Assembly (NCBI RefSeq): GCF_002019705.1
Contig: NZ_KV917377.1
Location: 1,796,565 to 1,860,564 of the forward strand
DNA from: Shouchella patagoniensis
GTDB taxonomy: Bacteria > Bacillota > Bacilli > Bacillales > Bacillaceae_D
Direction: 5' to 3'
DNA length: 64,000 bases
Shown: piece by piece, positions 9,404-18,422 of the stretch
Layout: every line of letters begins with the position of its first letter
Numbering within the stretch: the first letter of the stretch is position 1
The notes under the pieces: generated by a model
Seen by the model: only the letters and a program-made list of their open reading frames with translations
What the model was told of the DNA's origin: nothing
Database searches by the model: none
Position numbers and translations under genes: made by a program

Positions 9404-9418
9404 TTTCGTACTACGAAA
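9404..9418. promoter_or_regulatory. 15-bp palindrome upstream of rarD
   Basis: Two 7-base arms TTTCGTA and TACGAAA are separated by a single C. It ends 50 bases before the rarD start and would overlap the -35 region if the TACACT at 9435-9440 is the -10 box. This is the size and shape of a dimeric repressor site; the factor is unknown. Confidence 0.4.
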
Positions 9419-9468
9419 TAATAAGTAATTAAGGTACACTAGAAGAAAAAAGGAATGGTGAGACCACT

Positions 9469-10377
9469 ATGCAACTAGAGCAGTCTAACACAAGCGGAAT
9501 CGCTGCCGCTTTTAGCTCATACTTAATTTGGGGGCTCCTACCACTTTATTGGGCGTTGCTTTCAAGTATATCTACGTTTGATATATTGATGTACAGAATC
9601 GCCTTTGCGTTCGTATTTATTCTTTTAATTATCGCCCTATCACGAGAAAAAACGCATTATCGCCATGAGATGAAGTGGGTCTTTACGAATGCGCAAGTTT
9701 TCTTTAAAGTTGCCTTGGCGGCAATCTTAATAAGTTTAAATTGGTTCATTTTCATCTTTGCGGTAAGTGGTGACAAAGTACTTGATGCTAGCCTAGGTTA
9801 TTATATTAATCCTCTATTAAATGTCGTATTGGCGACATTTTTCTTAAAAGAGAAACTTACCAAATCAGAACAAATAGCCGTGACATCAGCAGTAATCGGC
9901 GTAAGTATCTTAATCTTTTTAAGTGGGTATATTCCCTGGGCCTCATTCGGTATGGCGTTATCCTTCTGTCTATATGGATTTATAAAACGATCTGTTCCAT
10001 TATCAGCAACCGGAGGTCTACTTATTGAAACACTTCTAGTTATGCCATTCGCTTTAATTTATTTAAGTTTCATATCAACTTACTCCTTTTTTCACTTTGA
10101 CTTAATTACAATGATGTTGTTATTTGGGGCGGGGATAGTAACAGCCATTCCTCTCATTCTTTTCTCATTTGGTGCTAGAAGAATCTCCTTTTCATTAATT
10201 GGTTTCTTACAATACATTGCACCGACATGCATGCTCATTCTTGGAATTTTTGTTTTTCATGAACCATTTACTAAAGCACAATTTTTTGCGTTCTTCTTTA
10301 TTTGGATTGGTCTAATTATCTTCACTTCTTCACGATTAATTGGACATCGCAAACAGCGAAGAAAGATAAGTGCATGA
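9469..10377 (+). CDS. rarD: RarD-like EamA/DMT transporter
   Basis: 302 residues, ten predicted membrane spans in two EamA repeats. The opening GIAAAFSSYLIWGLLPLYWALL and the segment SLNWFIFIFAVSGDKVLDASLGYYINPL are characteristic of the RarD subgroup. The substrate of RarD proteins is not established; chloramphenicol sensitivity has been linked to some members. AAAAAAGGAATGGTG precedes the ATG at good distance. It is transcribed alone, divergently from the dpp operon, and a perfect palindrome lies in its promoter region. Confidence 0.82.
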   Translation: MQLEQSNTSGIAAAFSSYLIWGLLPLYWALLSSISTFDILMYRIAFAFVFILLIIALSREKTHYRHEMKWVFTNAQVFFKVALAAILISLNWFIFIFAVSGDKVLDASLGYYINPLLNVVLATFFLKEKLTKSEQIAVTSAVIGVSILIFLSGYIPWASFGMALSFCLYGFIKRSVPLSATGGLLIETLLVMPFALIYLSFISTYSFFHFDLITMMLLFGAGIVTAIPLILFSFGARRISFSLIGFLQYIAPTCMLILGIFVFHEPFTKAQFFAFFFIWIGLIIFTSSRLIGHRKQRRKISA

Positions 10378-10429
10378 TTTTATTTTTCAGGTATACTAGA
10401 CATACATAGTAAGAAAGGGAGTGTATTTT

Positions 10430-11485
10430 TTGGCTAAATTTCGAGGATTTATTGGCACTTATACAAAAGGAGACAGCAAGGGTATTTATTCCTTTGTACT
10501 GGATTCAGAGTCACATGAAGTAAGTGATATCAAATTAGCTGCTGAATTAAGAGATCCTACATATCTGACTATTAGTAAGGATGGTCAATTTCTTTATTCA
10601 GTCATGAAAGAAGCAGATGCAGGGGGAATTAGCGCATTCTCTATTGACGCCAAAAGTGGTGGACTCACTTTTAAAAGCAAAGAAACTACAGTTGATGGTG
10701 GACCTTGCCACATCAATGTTGATACCGCTCAAAAGCAAGCATTATCTGCCAACTATCATAGCGGTGTCATTACTGCCTTTTCATTACATGAAGACGGTTC
10801 TATTTCAGGCGTCACCTCAACAGCTGAACACCATGGCAGCGGCCCGAATAAAGATCGACAAGAAAAAGCCCACGCGCACTTTGCTGGCTTTACTCCAAAT
10901 GAGAAGTTCGCCGTTGCCGTTGACTTAGGGACAGATGAGGTCATCTTATATCGCTTAGAACAAGGGAAATTAATACATCATTTCACATTCAAAGCCACCC
11001 CTGGGTCAGGTCCAAGACACATTGCCTTTCACCCAACGGAACCATATGCCTACATTATGACAGAGTTGTCAAATGAAGTGATTGTGTGTCAATTCAACGA
11101 AGAATTAGGTGAATTAACAGAGCTACAAATCATTTCTACTCTTCCAGATGGATATGAAGACTTAAGTCAAGGTAGCGCGATTCATATAACGAAGGACGGC
11201 AAACACATTTACGTTGGGAACCGTGGTCATGACTCGATTGCCTCTTTTCAAATCAACCAAATTTCTGGTGAGTTAGCTCTTGTCGAAATAATTAATACAG
11301 AAGGGTCATGGCCCAGAGACTTCCACCTCGATCCATCTGAACGTGTAATGCTAGCTTCTAATCAAGAAACAAGCAATCTAACTGTCTATTCCCGAGACTC
11401 TGACTCTGGAAAGTTAACGCTTCAAAAATCATCGATTGATGTTCCTTATCCTGTATGTGTTGCATTTATTCAAGAACCCATTTAA
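10430..11485 (+). CDS. Lactonase-family beta-propeller protein
   Basis: About 351 residues of the lactonase family (7-bladed beta-propeller, 6-phosphogluconolactonase type, Pgl/YkgB). FIGTYTKGDSKGIYSF, GPCHINVDT, HAHFAGFTPNE and GPRHIAFHPTEPYAYIMTEL mark successive blades. The likely reaction is hydrolysis of 6-phosphogluconolactone in the pentose phosphate pathway, though other sugar lactones are possible. A TTG at 10430 is the best start: AAAGGGAG lies 9-10 bases upstream. The GTG at 10421 is too close to that site. A TATACT box lies at 10392-10397. A strong terminator follows. Confidence 0.8.
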   Translation: MAKFRGFIGTYTKGDSKGIYSFVLDSESHEVSDIKLAAELRDPTYLTISKDGQFLYSVMKEADAGGISAFSIDAKSGGLTFKSKETTVDGGPCHINVDTAQKQALSANYHSGVITAFSLHEDGSISGVTSTAEHHGSGPNKDRQEKAHAHFAGFTPNEKFAVAVDLGTDEVILYRLEQGKLIHHFTFKATPGSGPRHIAFHPTEPYAYIMTELSNEVIVCQFNEELGELTELQIISTLPDGYEDLSQGSAIHITKDGKHIYVGNRGHDSIASFQINQISGELALVEIINTEGSWPRDFHLDPSERVMLASNQETSNLTVYSRDSDSGKLTLQKSSIDVPYPVCVAFIQEPI

Positions 11486-11487
11486 AC

Positions 11488-11525
11488 ACAAAAGACCTTG
11501 CCATTGTGATGGCAAGGTCTTTTGT
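11488..11525. terminator. Bidirectional terminator, lactonase/ald
   Basis: A perfect 17-bp stem (11488-11504 with 11509-11525) with a 4-base loop sits between two convergent genes and has T-rich tails on both strands. Confidence 0.9.
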
Positions 11526-11528
11526 TTG

Positions 11529-12650
11529 TTACAGCGCTGATAGGGCATCCTCCAAATGCCGATATGAGAGTTTTAAATCACGAGCAATCGCTTCATATGT
11601 GACGTATCCACCTGCTGTGTTTAGACCTTTTGCAAGAGCTATGTTTTCAGTTAAAGCCGTTTTTACACCTTTATTAGCTATCTGCAATCCATAAGGAATT
11701 GTAACATTTGTTAGCGCTATCGTTGATGTTCTCGGAACAGCTCCAGGCATATTGGCTACAGCGTAATGAATCACTCCATATTTTGTATACGTGGGCTCAT
11801 CATGCGTGGTCACTCGGTCGGCGGTTTCAATAATTCCTCCTTGATCGACTGCTACATCTACTACCACACTGCCTTGTCCCATGCTCTTAACCATGTCTTC
11901 AGTCACAAGTCTCGGTGCTCTCGATCCGGGAATTAACACAGCCCCTATTACGAGATCAGCTTCCGCAACGGCAACTGCAATGTTTAATGGGTTCGACATC
12001 ATTGTTTGAATATCATTCCCGAATTGATCATCAAGTTGACGTAACCGCTGCGCACTCACATCTAGTAAAGTCACGTCTGCGCCTAATCCAATTGCCATTT
12101 TAGTCGCATTTGTTCCGACTACACCGCCACCAACAATTGCTACTTTTGCTCGGTTAACACCAGGCACGCCAGAAAGAAGTATTCCTTTACCTCCATGTGT
12201 TTTTTCTAAAAATTGTGCTCCTATTTGCGTTGCCATCCTGCCCGCCACCTCACTCATCGGCGTAAGAAGTGGCAAAGTTTTGTTCTGTTCAACAGTTTCA
12301 TAAGCAATCGCAGTTACACCTTTCTCAAGAAGCGCAGCTGTTAATTCTGATTCTGCTGCTAAGTGTAGATAAGTAAATAATATTAATCCTTCTCTGAAAA
12401 ACACGTACTCTGATGCAAGCGGTTCTTTTACTTTCATTACCATATCTGACTTTGCCCAAACGTCCTCTACGTTTTCAATGATTAAAGCTCCTGCTAATTT
12501 ATACTCTTCGTTCGTAAAGCCGCTTCCGCTCCCAGCTTCTTTTTCAACCAAAACCTGGTGCCCGCTTTCTGTAAGCACTACAACTCCCGCAGGCGTAATA
12601 GCGACTCGATTTTCGTACCTTTTTATCTCTTTTGGAATCCCAACTATCAT
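11529..12650 (-). CDS. ald: Alanine dehydrogenase
   Basis: 373 residues, the usual length for Ald. [10 protein letters not shown] is the family N-terminus. Substrate residues are in MKVKEP (Lys about 75) and FTYLHLA (His about 96), and the NAD fold is [13 protein letters not shown]. The enzyme interconverts L-alanine and pyruvate plus ammonia using NAD. In Bacillus it feeds alanine, including that from wall peptides, into central metabolism. AGGAGG stands 8 bases before the ATG. It appears to be a single-gene unit, convergent with the lactonase gene. Confidence 0.95.
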   Translation of the reverse strand: MIVGIPKEIKRYENRVAITPAGVVVLTESGHQVLVEKEAGSGSGFTNEEYKLAGALIIENVEDVWAKSDMVMKVKEPLASEYVFFREGLILFTYLHLAAESELTAALLEKGVTAIAYETVEQNKTLPLLTPMSEVAGRMATQIGAQFLEKTHGGKGILLSGVPGVNRAKVAIVGGGVVGTNATKMAIGLGADVTLLDVSAQRLRQLDDQFGNDIQTMMSNPLNIAVAVAEADLVIGAVLIPGSRAPRLVTEDMVKSMGQGSVVVDVAVDQGGIIETADRVTTHDEPTYTKYGVIHYAVANMPGAVPRTSTIALTNVTIPYGLQIANKGVKTALTENIALAKGLNTAGGYVTYEAIARDLKLSYRHLEDALSAL

Positions 12651-12838
12651 TAGTATCGCCTCCTATTTTTCTTCTTCCTAGTATATCTAGAATAATCAGA
12701 TACCTATTGTAGTAAGTATCTCTCAAAGACTATATTCCTTAGTTATTGGGCTATTAAAAGAGATTGAGCCAGTTTTTCCGATAAATGATTGTTATTCGTG
12801 TGGGCCACCGACTCTACGTGTTCCATATAAGCAAGCGC

Positions 12839-12901
12839 CTGATAAAGGGAACGCCCTTATCAGAAGTCCAAAAGAATAGCGTTTTGTAAGGAACAAAACG
12901 C
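12839..12901. terminator. Two hairpins after the sulfurtransferase gene
   Basis: Two adjacent inverted repeats: 12839-12849 with 12854-12863 (10 bp with one bulged A), and a perfect 9-bp stem 12879-12887 with 12893-12901. The second ends 8 bases from the stop at 12909, but the T tracts on either strand are weak. They probably end the leftward transcript. The rest of 12651-12908 shows nothing recognisable. Confidence 0.45.
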
Positions 12902-12908
12902 CTATTTC

Positions 12909-13727
12909 TTATTTTCCTTTTGCAACAGGATAATGATCATGTGTAATCCAATCGCTCCAACTACCAGGGTATAGCTTTACATTCGTATACCCAGCTTTTA
13001 GAAGTGCCATTACATTGGGACAAGCAGAGATTCCAGAACCACAATATACAATCAGTTCTTTCTCTTTAGATACATCTTTAAAGTGATGCTGAAGTTCAGC
13101 TTCAGTTTTCCATTTTCCTGTTTCGGTTAATACACCTTTCCAAAAATAGTTAAGTGCACCTGGAATATGGCCAGCTTGTGCATCAAGCAGTTCATTTTCC
13201 CCCAAAAAACGGTCAGCCGAACGAGCATCAATTAGAATAGCTTCCTCTATTCGCTCATAGACATCCTCTGCTTTTACGATGAAAGAATGATTGACACTTG
13301 GTTGAAAATGCACGGTTGTTTGTTCTGGTATTTCATTAGTAGTCGGATAACCTTTATTTTTCCAATCTTCAAATCCTCCGTCAAGAATGGCAGCATGGTT
13401 GTTCCCGATGTAAGATAGCATCCACCAAGCTCGAGCAGCTGCCATACCACCGCTATTGCCGTCATAAATGACAACCTCCGTATTCTCGTTTATTCCTTTG
13501 CTACTAAATATGTTCGCAATACGTGTAATCGAAGGCATTGGATAGCGCCCTCCATGGTTCAACGAACGATCAGACATTTCACTTGCCATATCAATAAAGA
13601 GGGCACCTGGTATATGTTCCTTCTCATAACTCCTTCTGCCTTTATCCTCATCCATTAAATCATGTCGGGCATCTAATATCACCACTTCTTTATTACAACT
13701 GTACAGCCACTCCGCAGAAACGATCAT
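12909..13727 (-). CDS. Sulfurtransferase with two rhodanese domains (SseA-like)
   Basis: 272 residues in two rhodanese domains. The first (about 10-125) is inactive and carries ILDARHDLMDE. The second (about 150-270) holds the active-site loop YCGSGISAC, whose first Cys would carry the persulfide. CGSG-type loops are typical of 3-mercaptopyruvate or thiosulfate sulfurtransferases; which donor is used cannot be told. The ATG at 13727 is chosen over 13751 because AAGGAGATAAACGA precedes it. Confidence 0.85.
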   Translation of the reverse strand: MIVSAEWLYSCNKEVVILDARHDLMDEDKGRRSYEKEHIPGALFIDMASEMSDRSLNHGGRYPMPSITRIANIFSSKGINENTEVVIYDGNSGGMAAARAWWMLSYIGNNHAAILDGGFEDWKNKGYPTTNEIPEQTTVHFQPSVNHSFIVKAEDVYERIEEAILIDARSADRFLGENELLDAQAGHIPGALNYFWKGVLTETGKWKTEAELQHHFKDVSKEKELIVYCGSGISACPNVMALLKAGYTNVKLYPGSWSDWITHDHYPVAKGK

Positions 13728-13809
13728 TCGTTTATCTCCTTCCAAAAACATCTTTTATATAAACATTAGAGAAAAAGCTAGCGATCCCTGCTCGCTAGCC
13801 TCAATTCAT

Positions 13810-14754
13810 TCATTTATTTTCTAATAAAAATGACGTTATTTCTTCTAAATGTTGCTCCAAAGAGATTGGATCATTAAAATAGTAGCCGATTGGGTCCATT
13901 TCAAATACCCTACCATTTTCTACTGCATCAAGACCTTCCCAGATTGAACTTCCATACAAAAATTCGCCATCCAAATTTGGTGTCCAAGGAGCCGTAAGAA
14001 TATAGTCGCCAGCAAATTGAGGGACTGTTTCTAATTGTAATTGATTGTAGCCATCACTTCCTACTTTTTCCTCAACTTCTGAAGGCATTGCTAGCTCTAA
14101 TTCCTCGTACATGATCTCTCCACCACGCCCCCATCCATTTCCGTATAAATAAACATCGCTTTCTGTTGGTTGCAAAATAGAGATTGTACGATCACCAACT
14201 GCAGTTTGCACATCTGGCTTTAAATCATTTATTTGATTTTCCCAATTTCCGATCCATTCCGCCGCTTGATCTTGTCGCCCAAACATTTCTCCAAATTCTG
14301 TTAGCTGATCTTTATAGCCAAGTGTTGCATAATCCACAGCTACTGTCGTAGCGATATCTTCTAGTTGTTCAAGAATCTCTGAACTATGGTATGCAATAAT
14401 TAAATCAGGATCTAATGCTAACACTTCTTCTACTGAAACAGCAGATCCATCTCCTAAATTTTCAACACCGTCCGTATACTCATTTAAAAATGGACTTTGA
14501 AATACATAATCAGTTGTTGCAATAACGTTAACATCCAGTTCTTGCAAGTAGCCGAAATAAACATCTGACAAAAGTACAACACGTTCCGGGTTAGCTGGAA
14601 TTTGTTTAACTCCATTTAATGCTTCATATTCAATTATTTCTTCATGTTCCTTACCGGTTGGACTTTCTTTAGCATCTTCATTTCCACCGCAAGCAGTCAG
14701 ACTCAAAACACTTATGCCGAATATGACTAGTGACCATTTATTCATTTGATTCAC
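13810..14754 (-). CDS. Iron-siderophore-binding lipoprotein
   Basis: 314 residues. A short signal with lipobox LTAC (Cys near residue 22) precedes a class III periplasmic-binding fold with the GVKQIPANPERVVLLSD opening, two lobes joined by a helix, and a late YYFNDPISLEQHLEEI segment. These proteins present ferric siderophores to a membrane permease. The start is GTG with AAGGGG 8 bases upstream; the ATG four codons in is too far away. A good promoter and a Fur box precede it. No permease or ATPase gene is adjacent, so it must work with a transporter encoded elsewhere. The acceptor siderophore is unknown. Confidence 0.85.
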   Translation of the reverse strand: MNQMNKWSLVIFGISVLSLTACGGNEDAKESPTGKEHEEIIEYEALNGVKQIPANPERVVLLSDVYFGYLQELDVNVIATTDYVFQSPFLNEYTDGVENLGDGSAVSVEEVLALDPDLIIAYHSSEILEQLEDIATTVAVDYATLGYKDQLTEFGEMFGRQDQAAEWIGNWENQINDLKPDVQTAVGDRTISILQPTESDVYLYGNGWGRGGEIMYEELELAMPSEVEEKVGSDGYNQLQLETVPQFAGDYILTAPWTPNLDGEFLYGSSIWEGLDAVENGRVFEMDPIGYYFNDPISLEQHLEEITSFLLENK

Positions 14755-14770
14755 GTTCTTATCCCCTTAA

Positions 14771-14785
14771 TGATAAAGATTTTCA
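14771..14785. promoter_or_regulatory. Fur box
   Basis: TGATAAAGATTTTCA matches the 7-1-7 Fur consensus at 12 of 14 positions. It lies just downstream of the -10 box of the siderophore-binding gene, so iron-loaded Fur would block transcription. Confidence 0.75.
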
Positions 14786-14797
14786 TTTGCAAATATG

Positions 14798-14826
14798 AGT
14801 ATAACCCGGCTTATCTAACTTCGCAA
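14798..14826 (-). promoter_or_regulatory. Promoter of the siderophore-binding gene
   Basis: Reading on the minus strand: -35 TTGCGA at 14826-14821, a 17-base spacer and -10 TATACT at 14803-14798. The predicted start is about 14791, inside reach of the Fur box. Confidence 0.65.
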
Positions 14827-14948
14827 ATCTTTATCGCTTCTTTAAAATTTTCCATTTGAAATGATCATGAACAACAATTAATATTGAAATGAAGAGCATT
14901 TTTTCCTATCGTTACAAGTAACAATGTTTTATACCTGAGGAGGTTACG

Positions 14949-15545
14949 GTGCGGCACTTACTAAAATTATCCTTGTTTCTTCTTCTCTGTTTGCTCATTT
15001 TCTTGGGAGTTCATTATTTTTCCGAAAGAAATGGATTGTCCTTTGAAGATGTATTTACTAATTCAAGCACTGATGCAAAATTTAATTATCATGTTGAAAT
15101 AGATGAGATTATAAACAACGAAGGTTTACACCCTATTGTGGAAGAAAAAACCGAGCAATTAATTAAATATTCTTCCGAAGAAGGCATTGAAATTATAATT
15201 ACTGATGGATATAGATCGATAGAAGAGCAAGATAAGCTATACAAACAAGGTCGACAAAATAGTGAGCAAGTTGTTACTAATGCAGAAGGCGGTCAATCCT
15301 ACCACAATTACGGACTTGCAGTAGACTACGCTTTGCTTAATGAAAATGGTGAACCTATTTGGGATATTCATTATGACGGGAATAAAAACGGTGAACCTGA
15401 TTGGTTTGAAGTAGCTGATATCGCAAAAGAACTCGGATTTACATGGGGCGGTGATTGGAGCCGCTTTGTCGATTATCCTCATTTGCAAATGACTTTTGGT
15501 TATTCAATTAGAGAATTAAAACAAGCAGCTCGAAATAGTGATTAG
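14949..15545 (+). CDS. cwlK: L-alanyl-D-glutamate peptidase, CwlK type (M15)
   Basis: 198 residues. An N-terminal membrane anchor (LFLLLCLLIFLGVHYF) is followed by an M15 metallopeptidase domain with the metal-binding motifs SYHNYGLAVDYAL and WGGDW...DYPHLQM. The whole pattern, including DGYRSIEEQDKLYKQGR, is that of B. subtilis CwlK, a membrane-attached enzyme that cuts the L-Ala-D-Glu bond in peptidoglycan. The start is GTG, with an excellent GAGGAGG 5 bases upstream. It is transcribed divergently from the siderophore-binding gene. Confidence 0.85.
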   Translation: MRHLLKLSLFLLLCLLIFLGVHYFSERNGLSFEDVFTNSSTDAKFNYHVEIDEIINNEGLHPIVEEKTEQLIKYSSEEGIEIIITDGYRSIEEQDKLYKQGRQNSEQVVTNAEGGQSYHNYGLAVDYALLNENGEPIWDIHYDGNKNGEPDWFEVADIAKELGFTWGGDWSRFVDYPHLQMTFGYSIRELKQAARNSD

Positions 15546-15712
15546 AAGTGGGTCGTTTTCGCTCACTCTGATTACTACTTGTTTTATTTTTCTTAATATT
15601 CATTTTTGTTTTCTTTCTTTTAATTGAAGGAATTTAAATCTTTTTGACGAATAATATAATATAGTGGATTGAAAGAGTATTCACGATACTATACAAAGTG
15701 GGTTGATGAAAA

Positions 15713-16972
15713 GTGGAGTTAGGTAGAACAATTAAATATTACCGAATTAAGCATAATATGACGCAGGCGGAACTCGCTGACGGTATTTGTTCCATTCCAC
15801 ATTTGAGCAAGATCGAAAATACGATTTACAATGCCAACCATGCGACAGCTTCACTGCTCTTAGAAAGACTTGGTATTAATATAGAAGATGAATATGCCCA
15901 GCATTCAGAAATTAAGCAAGCCTTAGAATCTTTTATTGAAGCAATACAATTCGTTGACGTAAAAGAAGCAAAAAGAATACAAAAACGCTTGCTTGAGAAA
16001 GAGCATATTATTCCTAGGACCGATTTTATCAATACGTATCATTTGTATATGATGCGTTACCATTTGATGAATGGATCGATAAACCTTGCTTTTGAAGAAC
16101 ACCTTATTCTGGCCAAAAACAGTAGCAACTTAAGTGCAGTTGAAGCTTTGTCTTTCCGTTTGTTTCAAGGTATATTGCTTGTCAACAAAGGCGAGCTAAA
16201 AGAAGCAAAGGAAATCTTATTGGACTTGCAAAATGAAGACTACTCTTCAAAATACTTATTTGTCCGCGAAGTGGCATTTGTTTTAGCACAATGCTATACA
16301 CAAATGAATGAACCAGAAAAAGCAATTATTTACGCCAAAGAAGCACTGCATATTTTTAAACAAGAGGATAATTACATCCGAGCGTTCCATACGCATATGT
16401 TACTTGGAATTAATTATACTCAAATGAATATGGTCGAAGAATCTCTACGTCTTTACAAGATGCTTTTGCGTAATACGAGGCTTTTTGGCCATGACGTACT
16501 GTATTATCAAGCAAAGTACAACCACGGTATTCTATTAAAAAAAATGGGCGAATATGAACAAAGCCACCAATGCTTTACAGAGTGTATATCGTACTATGAA
16601 GTTGGTAGTAAAAATTATGTATTTAGTTTGCTTGCGGATGTTGAAGTGTTATTCCATTTAGAAACTAAAAAAGAGCACATCGGTATCAGATTAAAAGAAA
16701 TTATTGATATTAGTTCGGTTAGAGGGTTTGAGCGAATGAAGTTACAGGCGAAATACTATGCATTTCGCCTTGAATCAAATGATGCTATGTATGACTTCCT
16801 TGAACACGAGCTGCTTCCTCACCTTGATAAACAAGACAATAAAGAAGAACTGATTCCATACGCTTTAGAACTAGCGCAATGGTATCAAAAGAATGGTAAA
16901 TACGAAAAAGCTACCGAGTATTTAAGCAAGTATGTGACGGGTGGTCATCGCAGAGAATTCTCCATTGTGTAA
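15713..16972 (+). CDS. HTH/TPR transcription regulator, RNPP-like
   Basis: 419 residues. An XRE-type helix-turn-helix covers about residues 5-58 (TIKYYRIKHNMTQAELADGI, then HLSKIEN), followed by roughly 350 residues of TPR-like helical repeats. This architecture is that of the NprR/PlcR/Rap-type regulators, some of which are controlled by secreted peptides and activate exoprotease genes. It converges on the alkaline protease gene 150 bases away, so it is a candidate regulator of it; that is inference. No short signal-peptide ORF follows it. The GTG start at 15713 fits the family N-terminus, but its ribosome site is poor. Confidence 0.75.
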   Translation: MELGRTIKYYRIKHNMTQAELADGICSIPHLSKIENTIYNANHATASLLLERLGINIEDEYAQHSEIKQALESFIEAIQFVDVKEAKRIQKRLLEKEHIIPRTDFINTYHLYMMRYHLMNGSINLAFEEHLILAKNSSNLSAVEALSFRLFQGILLVNKGELKEAKEILLDLQNEDYSSKYLFVREVAFVLAQCYTQMNEPEKAIIYAKEALHIFKQEDNYIRAFHTHMLLGINYTQMNMVEESLRLYKMLLRNTRLFGHDVLYYQAKYNHGILLKKMGEYEQSHQCFTECISYYEVGSKNYVFSLLADVEVLFHLETKKEHIGIRLKEIIDISSVRGFERMKLQAKYYAFRLESNDAMYDFLEHELLPHLDKQDNKEELIPYALELAQWYQKNGKYEKATEYLSKYVTGGHRREFSIV

Positions 16973-17017
16973 TTTTACAAATAGGAATTGTACTACTCTC
17001 CCTCATAGACACTAACA

Positions 17018-17051
17018 AAAACACCTCAAAAAATTATCTCTGAGGTATTTT
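17018..17051. terminator. Hairpin between regulator and aprE
   Basis: 11-base arms 17018-17028 and 17041-17051 pair with one mismatch on the plus strand or one G-U on the minus strand, with short T tracts. It is likely a terminator for the plus-strand regulator gene and a back-up for the minus strand. Confidence 0.5.
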
Positions 17052-17080
17052 GAACGAAATGCTACAAGTTTATAATCAAA

Positions 17081-17112
17081 AATCCCAGTCATGGTAAACT
17101 CTGACCGGGATT
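17081..17112 (-). terminator. aprE terminator
   Basis: Arms 17081-17091 and 17102-17112 pair fully on the minus strand (one G-U) but carry an A-C mismatch on the plus strand. A run of five T follows on the minus strand. The asymmetry shows it serves the protease gene. Confidence 0.75.
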
Positions 17113-17121
17113 ATTTTCGTA

Positions 17122-18258
17122 TTAACGTGTTGCTGCTTCTGCGTTTACTAGTCCGCTACCATAAAGATTCGTATTGCCAAGATTAGTTGCAGTATTTTTC
17201 AAGTGATTTCTAACTTGTACATTAGACCATGAAGGGTTTTTCTGTTTAACAAGTGCTGCAACACCAGCTACGTGAGGAGTTGCCATTGAAGTACCATTCA
17301 AACTCGCATAACGGTTCCCTGGATATGTGCTTTGAACACCTACGCCAGGAGCGACAATATCAAGACCTGCACCATATTGAGAGAAGCTTGCACGGTTGTT
17401 ATTTTGATCAGTTGCACCTACTGCCATCGCATTCGCGTAACGTGCAGGATAACCAACTGAGCCAGCACCAGAATTACCAGAGGCTGCGATAACAAGTACA
17501 CCACGAGATGTCGCCGCGTTAACAGCTTGTTCAAGAGTTGCGCTCGGTGCAGAAGTACCAAGGCTCATATTAGCTATATGCATTCCATTATTGCCAGCCC
17601 ATTGCAACCCTTGTGCAATTCCACTAATTGATCCAGAACCACTAGCTCCAAGTACTTTAACTGCATATAATTCTGCATTCGGTGCAACACCAAGTACGCC
17701 TATTGAATTATTTAGAGCGGCTATCGTTCCTGCTACATGTGTCCCGTGTCCATTCCCATCTTGATAACCAGGTTCACCTGCTACGAAGCTTGCCCCTCCC
17801 CGTACATTTAAATCTTCATGTGTTGAAATACCTGTATCAAGAACCGCCACCTTCACTCCTGATCCTGTTATACCTCGATTATGAGCAGATTGAGCTTGAA
17901 CACGGCTTATCCCCCAAGGAACTGATTGAGCCATTGTAGTCACTTCAGCATCTTCTTCAATATAAGAAATTGCTGGGTCTGATTCCAAAGAAGCCACATC
18001 TTCAGGATTTAATTCTACTGATAAAACTGGAATCGTTTCAAATTCATATAAAAGATCAATTTCAACGTCATCGACTTCTGAAATACTAACCTCTTCTTCT
18101 TCAATTTGTTCTACAAAAGTAGATACCGCTTCCTGCTCTGTGAAACCAATTAAATATTTCTCTTTCGCTTCCTCTGCTGCCTGTGCAATTGATGAACTAA
18201 AAGCTAGTGAGATTAGTAATGCGGTACTAGCGACAACCTTCCCCATTTTCTTATTCAA
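17122..18258 (-). CDS. aprE: High-alkaline subtilisin (M-protease/Savinase family) precursor
   Basis: 378 residues: signal peptide to about residue 27, an I9-type propeptide ending ...DAEVTTM, and a 269-residue mature enzyme beginning [12 protein letters not shown]. In mature numbering Asp32 (AVLDTG) and His62 (GHGTHVAG) are visible, and Ser215 is in [11 protein letters not shown]. The mature part differs from Savinase at scattered positions only (for example Glu40 where Savinase has Pro). It lacks the four-residue segment present in subtilisin BPN', as high-alkaline subtilisins do. The start is taken as TTG at 18258 (LNKKMGKVV): GAGGAGGGGAAACGAA precedes it directly and it aligns with the known precursor start MKKPLGKIV. 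A longer ATG/GTG frame to 18276 would cross the ribosome site. Confidence 0.95.
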   Translation of the reverse strand: MNKKMGKVVASTALLISLAFSSSIAQAAEEAKEKYLIGFTEQEAVSTFVEQIEEEEVSISEVDDVEIDLLYEFETIPVLSVELNPEDVASLESDPAISYIEEDAEVTTMAQSVPWGISRVQAQSAHNRGITGSGVKVAVLDTGISTHEDLNVRGGASFVAGEPGYQDGNGHGTHVAGTIAALNNSIGVLGVAPNAELYAVKVLGASGSGSISGIAQGLQWAGNNGMHIANMSLGTSAPSATLEQAVNAATSRGVLVIAASGNSGAGSVGYPARYANAMAVGATDQNNNRASFSQYGAGLDIVAPGVGVQSTYPGNRYASLNGTSMATPHVAGVAALVKQKNPSWSNVQVRNHLKNTATNLGNTNLYGSGLVNAEAATR

Positions 18259-18333
18259 TTCGTTTCCCCTCCTCAAAATGTTCCAACCTGCGCAGCTGGT
18301 AATTTCAAATTAACAAATAATTCATTCTTTTGG

Positions 18334-18363
18334 TATTGGGAAACTTAATTCTATATTGGGAAA
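18334..18363. repeat. Direct repeat TATTGGGAAA upstream of aprE
   Basis: Two exact copies of TATTGGGAAA, at 18334-18343 and 18354-18363, are spaced exactly 20 bases apart (two helical turns), 76-105 bases upstream of the aprE start. A third exact copy of the 10-mer lies upstream of sigO at 52776-52785. This looks like a regulator-binding array; the protein is unknown. Confidence 0.45.
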
Positions 18364-18422
18364 ATGTTGTAAATTAATAGTTAACTTTTCCAACAAAACA
18401 TCAATTTTCCTTAATCTATGTG

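Noticed and set aside
9189-9468. CodY or sigma-A promoter elements for the dpp operon
   Set aside because: CodY control would be expected from B. subtilis, but no AATTTTCWGAAAATT-like box or well-spaced promoter pair could be read with confidence.
16973-17121. Signal-peptide gene after the RNPP-like regulator
   Set aside because: Searched for a short ORF with ribosome site and secretion signal; only two hairpins and no such ORF are present.
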